Source: Prochlorococcus sp. AG-321-E21 (GTDB taxonomy: Bacteria > Cyanobacteriota > Cyanobacteriia > PCC-6307 > Cyanobiaceae). Taken from it: a stretch of 64,000 nt of DNA. The stretch is taken from positions 91,290-155,289 of the forward strand of contig QBXH01000002.1 of the NCBI GenBank assembly GCA_003283415.1, given 5' to 3'. Shown here piece by piece: positions 57,014 through 64,000 of this stretch. Position 1 is the first letter of the stretch, and every line of letters starts with the position of its first letter. Position numbers and translations under genes: made by a program. Below the pieces are notes generated by a model. The model saw nothing but the letters and a program-made list of their open reading frames with translations, ran no database searches and had not been told where the DNA came from.

Positions 57014-58186
57014 TTAAAATATTTCAGCAGGATCTGCATCGACTAATTTACGCATAGCAATTCCAGCAGAACCCATACACATAACCAAAATTAAAATAAA
57101 AATTAAAATTGTTTTATTGGCATCCATTACTATAGGTAATTTTGTAGAACTTCTGACGATTGAATAAAGTATTTGTCCAGAAAAATAAGCAGGCAAATAG
57201 CCAAATAATGCTAATAAAAAGCCTTCTCTAGCTACAACAAAAAATAAAGATTTTAGTCTATAACCCATAGCCAATAAGGTTGCATATTCAGGGAGATGAT
57301 CAGTAACATCGCTATAAAGGATTTGGTATACAACAACACAACCAACCACAAAGCCCATCAGAGCTCCTAAACTAAATATAAAACCAATCGCAGTACTATT
57401 TTTCCAATAATTTTTTTCAAATTCTATAAATTGATCTTTTGTTAAAACACGAACATCATTTGGTAAAGACTTATTTAAAATTTGAGATGCCAAAATAGGA
57501 TTTGAACCCCTTCGCAGTTTAACTAAACCTATTTCAATACTTCCTTTTGGATTTGCAGGGAAAAGCCTTAGATATGTTTCTCTACTTGTTATGAGGTTTC
57601 CATCTGCTCCAAAGGAAGGGCCTAACTCAACAAGGCCTTCAACTAATACTCTTTTACCAGCAACTTCTGTTTCTACTTTCTTCTCCGAAAGAAACCAATC
57701 TTCTATAGGTCCAAATTCTGGTCTTGATAGTTTATCAAAAAGAACTCTTCCTGGATTTTTAAGTTTATCAGCCTTTCTTGAAAAATCCTCATCTAGTAAA
57801 AGAGAATCTGAAGGATTAAATCCTAAGGTTAAAATAGATCTTGTTTTTAGATTTTCAGGGTTTCTCCAGAGAAGATAAGTCAAGTTAACAGGGGCGGTTT
57901 TTTCTACGTCTTCTAAAGCTAAAGTTTGAATTAATCTTCTTTTTGGAAACCCGCTCATACTTATTGAACTTTTTGATCTTGGACTTATCAACACAAGATC
58001 AGCATCCAAAAGTTTATGAATAGTAACACTTGTATCAAATAATCCATCTCGAAACCCTAATTGCATAAACATTAAAATCCCTGCGAAGCTAATTCCTGCA
58101 ATAGCAACTATTAATCTAAGAGGCTGTCTTGTTAGTAACAACCAAGCTAAAGGGATTTTCCTAAATTTTATGAAAGAGAAATTCAT
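57014..58186 (-). CDS. devC: DevC-like ABC permease
   Basis: 390 residues with four membrane segments (about 18-40, 270-295, 320-345, 350-380) and a large periplasmic domain between the first two, the MacB/DevC layout. It follows devB with one-base overlap and precedes devA by 14 bp. Works with DevB and a TolC-type pore to push substrates out of the cell. Confidence 0.92.
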   Translation of the reverse strand: MNFSFIKFRKIPLAWLLLTRQPLRLIVAIAGISFAGILMFMQLGFRDGLFDTSVTIHKLLDADLVLISPRSKSSISMSGFPKRRLIQTLALEDVEKTAPVNLTYLLWRNPENLKTRSILTLGFNPSDSLLLDEDFSRKADKLKNPGRVLFDKLSRPEFGPIEDWFLSEKKVETEVAGKRVLVEGLVELGPSFGADGNLITSRETYLRLFPANPKGSIEIGLVKLRRGSNPILASQILNKSLPNDVRVLTKDQFIEFEKNYWKNSTAIGFIFSLGALMGFVVGCVVVYQILYSDVTDHLPEYATLLAMGYRLKSLFFVVAREGFLLALFGYLPAYFSGQILYSIVRSSTKLPIVMDANKTILIFILILVMCMGSAGIAMRKLVDADPAEIF

Positions 58187-59103
58187 TAAGGCAGGAATTT
58201 AGCAATGACTTTCATACCAGTATAATTTTTTACTAATTTTATAGATTCCTCATTTAGCTTTACAAGAACTTCGATAATACGAGCATCCGCATCACCTGTA
58301 GGATCTGTAGATAAGACCTTTCTTTGTTTTACTTGGGGGCTAATTCTTATTACTTCCCCTTTTAAAATTTTTTTAAAGCCTCCATTCTCACTACTTAAAT
58401 CAACATTTTGCGATATGAATACTCTATTTATATCAGATTCATAGACTTCTATAAGAGCCTCCATATTCTGACTTGAGCCAATATCAAGTATTCCTTCGTT
58501 TTTAGATCTTTCTCCAACTCTTGTATTAACAGCAAGTATATAGCCATCAATTGGGCTTCTAAGTTGCGAGTTAAAAAGATCTATCTCAATATTTTTTTTA
58601 TCCCCAACATTAATAATTTTTTGTTTTTGTAATTTTAACAATTCATCTTTTCTCTGAGAAAGTTGTACCAATGAGTATGCTGACTTTTCAACGGCTAATT
58701 CATATCTTTTGATTTGATCTTCCTTTAATGAAATCTCTAAAATATTAGTTTCGATAAGGTTATTCTTTTTTTCAAGATCTGCAACTAATTTCTTTCTATT
58801 TTCAAAAACAGCTAAAACTGATCCCTCCTTGACAAAATCTCCCTCATTAACTAAAAGTTCAGACAAACGAGGAGATGATCCAAATTGAGAGATTGGTGCT
58901 GCTAATTGTCTAATCTCCCCAGACGGAGAAAGTTTACCTAATGCTGCTACTGCCTCTATTGAAGGAATTAATTCAGAAATAGTTTCTGTATTAGCATTAG
59001 AACTTAATTTTTTATTTTGTGAACATGAAGTAATCCCAATCGATAAAGGTAAAAATATCAAAAAATAAAAAAATCGATTTTTAAAATTTTTTATTAACAT
59101 CAA
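58186..59103 (-). CDS. devB: DevB-like membrane-fusion (adaptor) protein
   Basis: 305 residues. Hydrophobic N-terminus followed by SIGITSC, a plausible lipobox (Cys about 27). Lipoyl-like halves are [32 protein letters not shown] and [18 protein letters not shown], with a coiled-coil hairpin between (about 105-170). The ATG overlaps the pcyA stop by 4 bp. Confidence 0.92.
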   Translation of the reverse strand: MMLIKNFKNRFFYFLIFLPLSIGITSCSQNKKLSSNANTETISELIPSIEAVAALGKLSPSGEIRQLAAPISQFGSSPRLSELLVNEGDFVKEGSVLAVFENRKKLVADLEKKNNLIETNILEISLKEDQIKRYELAVEKSAYSLVQLSQRKDELLKLQKQKIINVGDKKNIEIDLFNSQLRSPIDGYILAVNTRVGERSKNEGILDIGSSQNMEALIEVYESDINRVFISQNVDLSSENGGFKKILKGEVIRISPQVKQRKVLSTDPTGDADARIIEVLVKLNEESIKLVKNYTGMKVIAKFLP

Positions 59104-59825
59104 AAATCAAATAATACTTTTTTGATATATTCATCTACCCATTTTTTATCAAAATATTTAAGGAGAACCAAACTTGTTTTTTCATTTTTCATTTGCTGAA
59201 TACAATAATTTTTTTGATAATTAGATCTTTCTTGTATTATTTCATAATCAAAATCAGCAATGGCGTTTTCACTTAATTTAATCAAAACAGAAAGATAATT
59301 ATCGACTATATTACAAAAGGAATTTTTTTCACTTTCATTCTTTAAAGAAGCAAAAAATACATTTTTAGAGAAAATATCTCCCCAACCTGGAATTTCCCTT
59401 TTTGATTTAAACACGCTTTTATCAATATTTGAAAGAAGTTCATCATATTTTTTGTTTTGGTTCTTTGATGAAGGTGATAAATCAACAATAGCCGCTGAAA
59501 CTATTTCATTAACTTTAACTAAATCCATTCCAAATATTGGAACGTCGTACTTTGGGTCAGGGAAAAAAACACAATGGAGAATCTTTAGGCTTTTTGAAAA
59601 TTCAGCCACTTCAATATGCAACTTTCTAAATCCATTTGCTTTATGAAATTCATTTTCTATATAAACTTCCTTGCCCTCTACATTGGAAATAATATTTGAA
59701 AGCTTAGAATCTACCTCAACAGAAATTAGGTTTTTAAGCTTGGATCTATGACCTCTTATATTTTGCAATAACGACAATATAAGTGGATCAGTTAATTTAG
59801 TTTTAATTAAAGATTTAGACAACAA
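59100..59825 (-). CDS. pcyA: phycocyanobilin:ferredoxin oxidoreductase
   Basis: 241 residues. The active-site trio E72, H84 and D101 ([28 protein letters not shown]) matches E76, H88 and D105 of Synechocystis PcyA with a constant offset. It reduces biliverdin IX-alpha by four electrons to phycocyanobilin. Prochlorococcus has no normal phycobilisome, so the bilin likely serves signalling or leftover phycoerythrin. First gene of pcyA-devB-devC-devA, overlapping devB by 4 bp. Confidence 0.95.
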   Translation of the reverse strand: MLSKSLIKTKLTDPLILSLLQNIRGHRSKLKNLISVEVDSKLSNIISNVEGKEVYIENEFHKANGFRKLHIEVAEFSKSLKILHCVFFPDPKYDVPIFGMDLVKVNEIVSAAIVDLSPSSKNQNKKYDELLSNIDKSVFKSKREIPGWGDIFSKNVFFASLKNESEKNSFCNIVDNYLSVLIKLSENAIADFDYEIIQERSNYQKNYCIQQMKNEKTSLVLLKYFDKKWVDEYIKKVLFDF

Positions 59826-59866
59826 AGGTAAAAAGTATCAAAATAAAAAGTAAGGGAGGGATTTAA

Positions 59867-61114
59867 ATGAATTTAGGGGAAATTAATTACTTTAACCATT
59901 CAAACAAACCTAAATGTGTTTTTGTGGAAAACAAGGAATTATCTCTTGTATGCATAGATTTTTGGTTTAAAGCAGGATCTGCATTTGAGGAATCAGATAA
60001 AAAAGGAACAGCTCATTTTTTGGAACATATGATTTTTAAGGGTAGTAATAAAATAATGCCAGGAGAATTTGATCATAAAATCGAATCTCTTGGTGGGATG
60101 AGCAATGCTTCAACTGGATATGATGATGCACATTACTACGTTCTTATACCTGATTGCTACTTTAAAGAATCACTGGCTCTTTTGACAAACATTGTTTTAT
60201 CCCCAAATTTTAATATTAATGAATTTGAAAAAGAAAAAAGTGTTGTCATTGATGAAATAAAACAACAAAATGACCAGCCTGATGAAAAGCTTTTTAACTA
60301 TTTCTTGAGCAGAGTGTGGAAGGATACTAATTATGGCAAAACAATATTAGGCACTGAAAAAGACGTTCAATCATTAAAAATAGCTGATCTAGAAAAATTC
60401 CATAAAAAATTCTACAACAAAAAAAATTTTTGTATTGCAATTGCTGGGAATCTCTCTAAGAAAACATTTGAAGAACATTATCAAAATAACTTTTGTAATC
60501 TAGGCCAAAATGAGCCTTCACAAATAGAAAATAATGAATTAATTGCAATCTCAAAAACTGATAGAGAAGAAATTGTTTTTAAAAATATTGAACTTTCTAG
60601 AATATTTATGGCTTGGCGTATACCAAGCCTTAATAATCAAAAAATAAATATTGGTTTTGAAATTTTAGCATCGATACTATCCGTTGGAAGAAATAGCAGA
60701 TTAGTCAAATATTTAAAAGAAGAAAAGAATCTAGTTCAGTCAATATACGTAGATGTTAATGGAGGGGAATTAGGTGGATTATTAATAATAGAAGCTTGTT
60801 GTCATGAAATGAATTTAAAAAAAGTGGAGGAAGGAATTAATGAAACTATTCAAGAAGTTATAAGTTATAAAAATCTAACTTTAAATGAGCTTAGGAAAGC
60901 AATCAATATTGTTAAAAGCAACTATATTTTCAATTTAGAAACTTCAACACAATTAACTTCATTCTATGGGAATGAGCTCTTATGGGGTAGAAAAAATTCC
61001 ATAAAAGATTTAAATATTTATTTAGAGTACTGGAATAATTTAGATACTTTTAGAAAAATAATAAACTATTTATCAACAAATAAGTTCACTTTGATAGCCT
61101 CAACTAGTAAATGA
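59867..61114 (+). CDS. M16 zinc peptidase (processing-protease type), active subunit
   Basis: 415 residues. The inverted zinc motif H50-F-L-E53-H54 (GTAHFLEHMIFKGS) and the distal zinc Glu near E130 (VIDEIKQ) are intact, as in PqqL/MPP-beta. The AAYT-like GGMSNASTGYDDAHYYV follows. A strong ribosome-binding site (GGGAGG) precedes the ATG. It overlaps by 4 bp the second M16 gene, which lacks the zinc site, so they probably form one heterodimer. Confidence 0.93.
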   Translation: MNLGEINYFNHSNKPKCVFVENKELSLVCIDFWFKAGSAFEESDKKGTAHFLEHMIFKGSNKIMPGEFDHKIESLGGMSNASTGYDDAHYYVLIPDCYFKESLALLTNIVLSPNFNINEFEKEKSVVIDEIKQQNDQPDEKLFNYFLSRVWKDTNYGKTILGTEKDVQSLKIADLEKFHKKFYNKKNFCIAIAGNLSKKTFEEHYQNNFCNLGQNEPSQIENNELIAISKTDREEIVFKNIELSRIFMAWRIPSLNNQKINIGFEILASILSVGRNSRLVKYLKEEKNLVQSIYVDVNGGELGGLLIIEACCHEMNLKKVEEGINETIQEVISYKNLTLNELRKAINIVKSNYIFNLETSTQLTSFYGNELLWGRKNSIKDLNIYLEYWNNLDTFRKIINYLSTNKFTLIASTSK

Positions 61115-62346
61115 TACAAAAATATTTCCATACACAAAATAGAAGAAATTTTTCAATTGCAATGGTTTGGATAAATGGAGGTAGTAATAAGGATGTTGTA
61201 AATAAAAAAGGTATCAATCAAATTCTTTGCTCGTTATTAGTCAGAGGTTGTAAAGGTTTTGAAAATTTAGCTTTTTCGGAGTACGTAGATACTCATGGAG
61301 CAGAACTAAATCTTGAGACATTAGAGGATGGGATGTTAATAAGTCTTAAGTCATTAGATGAACATTTTAAAAAACTTTTCCCTTTACTAGATTTAATAAT
61401 TAATAAACCATCACTTTTATACACCCAATTCCAAAAAGTAAAAAAATCAACTATTAATACATTAATAAAAGATAGGGAAAACCCTTTCAATATTACATTT
61501 GAAAAATGGAGAAAAATAGTTTATTTAAAACATTCATACGCATATAATTCTTTTGGATATGAAAGAGATATTCTAAAAATTACTCATAATGATATTTTAT
61601 CTGAATATGAAAATTTTAAAAATAGAAATAAGTATCTAATTTCTAATAATTCAATAATCAAAAATAAAAGTTTTGAAATATTTAATCAAAATGATGGTAA
61701 AAATAAATTAATTTCTAATCACCGCTTGAAAAGCAAAAATAATCACCAAGATCGTAATAGCTTAAACAGCTATGTAAGTACTCATAAGAAGTCAAATCAA
61801 ATAATAATAATGATAGGTAACCAAACATGTCCTTCTGTTAGTAATGAATACTTACCTTTAAAAATTTTAGAATCACATCTCTCGTATGGTATGAGCTCTG
61901 TATTGTTCAAATTGTTTAGAGAAAAAAATGGTTTAAGTTATGAAGTTGGAGTATTTAACCCTTTTAGGAAAGAAAATTCTCCTTTTATGATTTACTTATC
62001 AGTTTCAAATAAAAATGCTCTCTTAGCATTTGAAATACTATCCAAACTATGGAAGAAATTATTATCTTCTCCGATTAATGATAAGGAAATATATTTAGCC
62101 AAACTTAAATTGAGAAGTGCATATCTAACATCTAACCAAACCTTAGATGAAATCTTACAAAGAAAGATTAAATATATTGGATATGATTTAGGCTTGGATT
62201 ATGACTATTTTACAAAACTTAGAGAAATAAATTCTGAAGATATTTTGAAAGCAACCAAAAAATATTTGACAAAACCTTTTTTAAGTATTTATGGAGACGA
62301 AAAATTATGTAATAAAGTTAAAAAAATTTGGATAGAGAATTTTTAA
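61111..62346 (+). CDS. M16 peptidase-like protein, non-catalytic partner
   Basis: 411 residues with the M16 fold but no HxxEH: the equivalent reads INQILCSLLVRGCKGF. The R/Y substrate-binding pair is kept in LFREKNGLSYEVGVF. The arrangement matches the two-subunit M16B proteases (as in MPP alpha/beta or SPH2681/2682-like pairs). The four-base overlap with the active subunit supports 1:1 production. Confidence 0.92.
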   Translation: MIQKYFHTQNRRNFSIAMVWINGGSNKDVVNKKGINQILCSLLVRGCKGFENLAFSEYVDTHGAELNLETLEDGMLISLKSLDEHFKKLFPLLDLIINKPSLLYTQFQKVKKSTINTLIKDRENPFNITFEKWRKIVYLKHSYAYNSFGYERDILKITHNDILSEYENFKNRNKYLISNNSIIKNKSFEIFNQNDGKNKLISNHRLKSKNNHQDRNSLNSYVSTHKKSNQIIIMIGNQTCPSVSNEYLPLKILESHLSYGMSSVLFKLFREKNGLSYEVGVFNPFRKENSPFMIYLSVSNKNALLAFEILSKLWKKLLSSPINDKEIYLAKLKLRSAYLTSNQTLDEILQRKIKYIGYDLGLDYDYFTKLREINSEDILKATKKYLTKPFLSIYGDEKLCNKVKKIWIENF

Positions 62347-62348
62347 TT

Positions 62349-62558
62349 TTATATTTTTTCAATCTTATCAGTATCAATCAAGAAAGATCCTCTTCTAAAC
62401 TTTATTTCTACAGTATTTGGAGATTTTAAAGATATTATTTCTCCGACTTCATCAATGGCAACTAGGTCAGGAGGTCTAAGCATAGGCATATTTTCAGAAG
62501 TTTTAAGATAAGACAAAGGGTTTTTTAGTTTAACTTTATCTTGAATATTAAAGTCCAT
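62349..62558 (-). CDS. sipA: SipA-like regulator (DUF3148)
   Basis: 69 residues, SH3-like. QDKVKLKNPLSYLKTSENMPMLRPPDLVAIDEVGEI is the DUF3148 signature of SipA, the small activator of the histidine kinase NblS (Hik33) in Synechococcus, which governs high-light and stress genes. Divergent from ftsH, whose protease turns over photodamaged D1, across 113 bp. Confidence 0.88.
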   Translation of the reverse strand: MDFNIQDKVKLKNPLSYLKTSENMPMLRPPDLVAIDEVGEIISLKSPNTVEIKFRRGSFLIDTDKIEKI

Positions 62559-62671
62559 TATGAATTAAAAAAAAGTAAGTTAAATCAATTATAGAAATTG
62601 AGTAAGAAAAATATCAACGAAAATACAAGTTTCATTCTAGAATTGCCATAATTTATATGTGAAATAAATTA

Positions 62672-64000
62672 ATGAATCAAAAATTTAAAACAATAATACT
62701 ATGGGCTCTTCCAGTAATATTGGTTATCGCTCTTTCATATCAATTTCTTTCTACGAGTAATATTGATTCATTAAAATCTAACGGTACGACAATAGCTCCT
62801 AAGAATTCAGCCGTAGCAAGAGTTAGTTACGGAAGATTTTTAGACTACATAAATTCAGGTAGAGTTACATCAGTTGATATTTTTGATGGAGGAAGAAATG
62901 CTGTTATTGAAACTGTAGATTCAGATTTAGACAATAAAGTACAAAGATTAAGAGTTGATTTACCAGGGCTTACTCCTGAATTAATAAGTAATTTGAAAAA
63001 TGAAGGAATAAGTTTTGACGTTCATCCCGTTAAAACGGCCCCACCAGCTTTAGGAATACTTGGTAATCTTCTTTTCCCTGCAATTTTGATAGGTGGTTTA
63101 ATTCTTTTAGCAAGAAGATCTAATGGAATGCCTGGAGGTCCAGGCCAAGCAATGCAATTTGGCAAGTCAAAAGCTAAATTTGCTATGAATGCTGATACTG
63201 GAGTGGTATTTGATGATGTAGCTGGAGTAAATGAGGCAAAAGAAGATTTAGAAGAAGTGGTTACGTTTCTTAAAAAACCTGAAAAATTTACTTCTGTTGG
63301 AGCACGTATACCCAAAGGAGTTTTACTAGTAGGCCCTCCAGGAACAGGTAAAACACTTTTAGCAAAAGCTATTGCAGGAGAAGCAGGAGTTCCATTCTTC
63401 TCCCTTGCAGGTTCAGAATTTGTTGAAATGTTTGTTGGAGTAGGTGCAAGTAGAGTTAGAGATCTCTTTAAAAAAGCTAAAGAAAATAGTCCATGCATAA
63501 TATTTATTGATGAAATTGATGCAGTGGGTAGGCAAAGAGGAGCTGGTATTGGTGGTGGTAATGATGAGAGAGAACAAACCCTTAACCAACTCTTAACCGA
63601 AATGGATGGATTTGAAGGAAATAGTGGAATTATTATTATTGCTGCTACTAACCGTCCAGACGTTTTAGATTCAGCTTTAATGAGGCCAGGAAGATTCGAC
63701 AGACAAGTCACAGTTGATGCTCCTGACATTAAAGGAAGATTATCCATACTTGAGGTTCATTCAAAAAATAAAACGCTTCAGAAAGACTTAACTTTAGAAA
63801 GTATTGCAAGGAGGACTCCAGGTTTTACTGGTGCAGATTTAGCAAATCTTTTAAATGAAGCAGCAATCTTAACGGCTAGAAGGAGAAAAGATTCAATTAG
63901 TATTCTAGAAATTGATGATTCAGTTGATAGAATCGTTGCCGGAATGGAAGGATCTCCACTAACGGACGGTAGAAGCAAAAGATTAATTGCTTATCACGAA
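62672..64000 (+). CDS. ftsH: ATP-dependent membrane metalloprotease FtsH (5' part)
   Basis: 443 codons from ATG at 62672, cut by the window edge just inside the zinc motif (AYHE...). Membrane helices lie at about 8-27 and 126-146, with a lumenal domain between. The AAA domain has Walker A GPPGTGKT, Walker [14 protein letters not shown] and the second region of homology [19 protein letters not shown]. It degrades damaged photosystem II D1 and misassembled membrane proteins. Confidence 0.97.
   Translation, partial: MNQKFKTIILWALPVILVIALSYQFLSTSNIDSLKSNGTTIAPKNSAVARVSYGRFLDYINSGRVTSVDIFDGGRNAVIETVDSDLDNKVQRLRVDLPGLTPELISNLKNEGISFDVHPVKTAPPALGILGNLLFPAILIGGLILLARRSNGMPGGPGQAMQFGKSKAKFAMNADTGVVFDDVAGVNEAKEDLEEVVTFLKKPEKFTSVGARIPKGVLLVGPPGTGKTLLAKAIAGEAGVPFFSLAGSEFVEMFVGVGASRVRDLFKKAKENSPCIIFIDEIDAVGRQRGAGIGGGNDEREQTLNQLLTEMDGFEGNSGIIIIAATNRPDVLDSALMRPGRFDRQVTVDAPDIKGRLSILEVHSKNKTLQKDLTLESIARRTPGFTGADLANLLNEAAILTARRRKDSISILEIDDSVDRIVAGMEGSPLTDGRSKRLIAYHE

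Noticed and set aside
63022..63747. 241-codon ORF antisense to ftsH
   Set aside because: It mirrors the AAA domain on the other strand, is Pro/Ser-rich as expected for a reverse-complement shadow, and matches no family.
1..64000. CRISPR arrays, insertion sequences, tRNA or rRNA genes
   Set aside because: No regularly spaced repeats, transposase-like proteins, cloverleaf-like segments or rRNA-like stretches were recognised while reading both strands. A tRNAscan or Infernal run would be decisive.

Overview
The window reads as a high-light-type Prochlorococcus (marine picocyanobacterium) chromosome, or a very close relative. The DNA is strongly AT-rich by eye. Genes are densely packed on both strands with 1-40 bp gaps. 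The gene set is cyanobacterial: chlP, pcyA, sipA, ccsA, devBCA, DUF3685/Ycf55-like and YqeG proteins, class I aldolase, GlpX-type bisphosphatase, ferredoxin-type sulfite reductase. No tRNA, rRNA, insertion sequence, integrase or CRISPR array was seen.

Layout. 1-5.7 kb is the accessory-looking part: gene-poor AT-rich stretches, a membrane-anchored Rieske oxygenase in an operon with a 33-residue membrane peptide and an ABC ATPase, a Crp-family regulator, ferritin, and a short Lys/Cys-rich peptide gene behind a very good Fur-box match. 5.7-9.0 kb has futC, nth and small genes, then a decayed two-gene operon (DUF296 and glutaredoxin, each with two nonsense codons). 9.1-25.4 kb is mostly plus-strand housekeeping: pgsA, hisA, the DUF3685-to-leuB run (with ruvX, proB, lpxD), prk, accD and class I aldolase, closed by a clear bidirectional terminator. 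25.5-28.3 kb (minus) holds purQ/purS, a zinc-finger mini-protein, a COG0523 GTPase whose start codon is one base out of frame, and a lumenal pentapeptide-repeat protein. 28.4-31 kb holds a UPRT-like protein and ilvD. 31-43.8 kb is a long, mainly minus-strand block of central carbon and tetrapyrrole genes (pgl, gnd, glgC, hemA, glpX; rpe on plus), then ccsA, lptB and typA. 43.9-64 kb holds chlP, glyS, sir, recG, tsf, rpsB with a structured leader, a glycosyltransferase, the pcyA-devB-devC-devA operon, a pair of M16 peptidases, sipA and the first 443 codons of ftsH.

Together the genes cover Calvin cycle and oxidative pentose phosphate steps (prk, fda, glpX, rpe, gnd, pgl, glgC), chlorophyll, heme and bilin synthesis (hemA, chlP, pcyA), iron handling (ferritin, futC, Fur-like sites), envelope work (lpxD, lptB, VanX and VanY peptidases, DevBCA) and translation or repair. 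The most unusual items are the Fur-box/Cys-rich peptide locus, the A6 frameshift in the COG0523 gene, the double pseudogene, the rpsB leader, and the Rieske, mini-membrane-protein and ABC operon.
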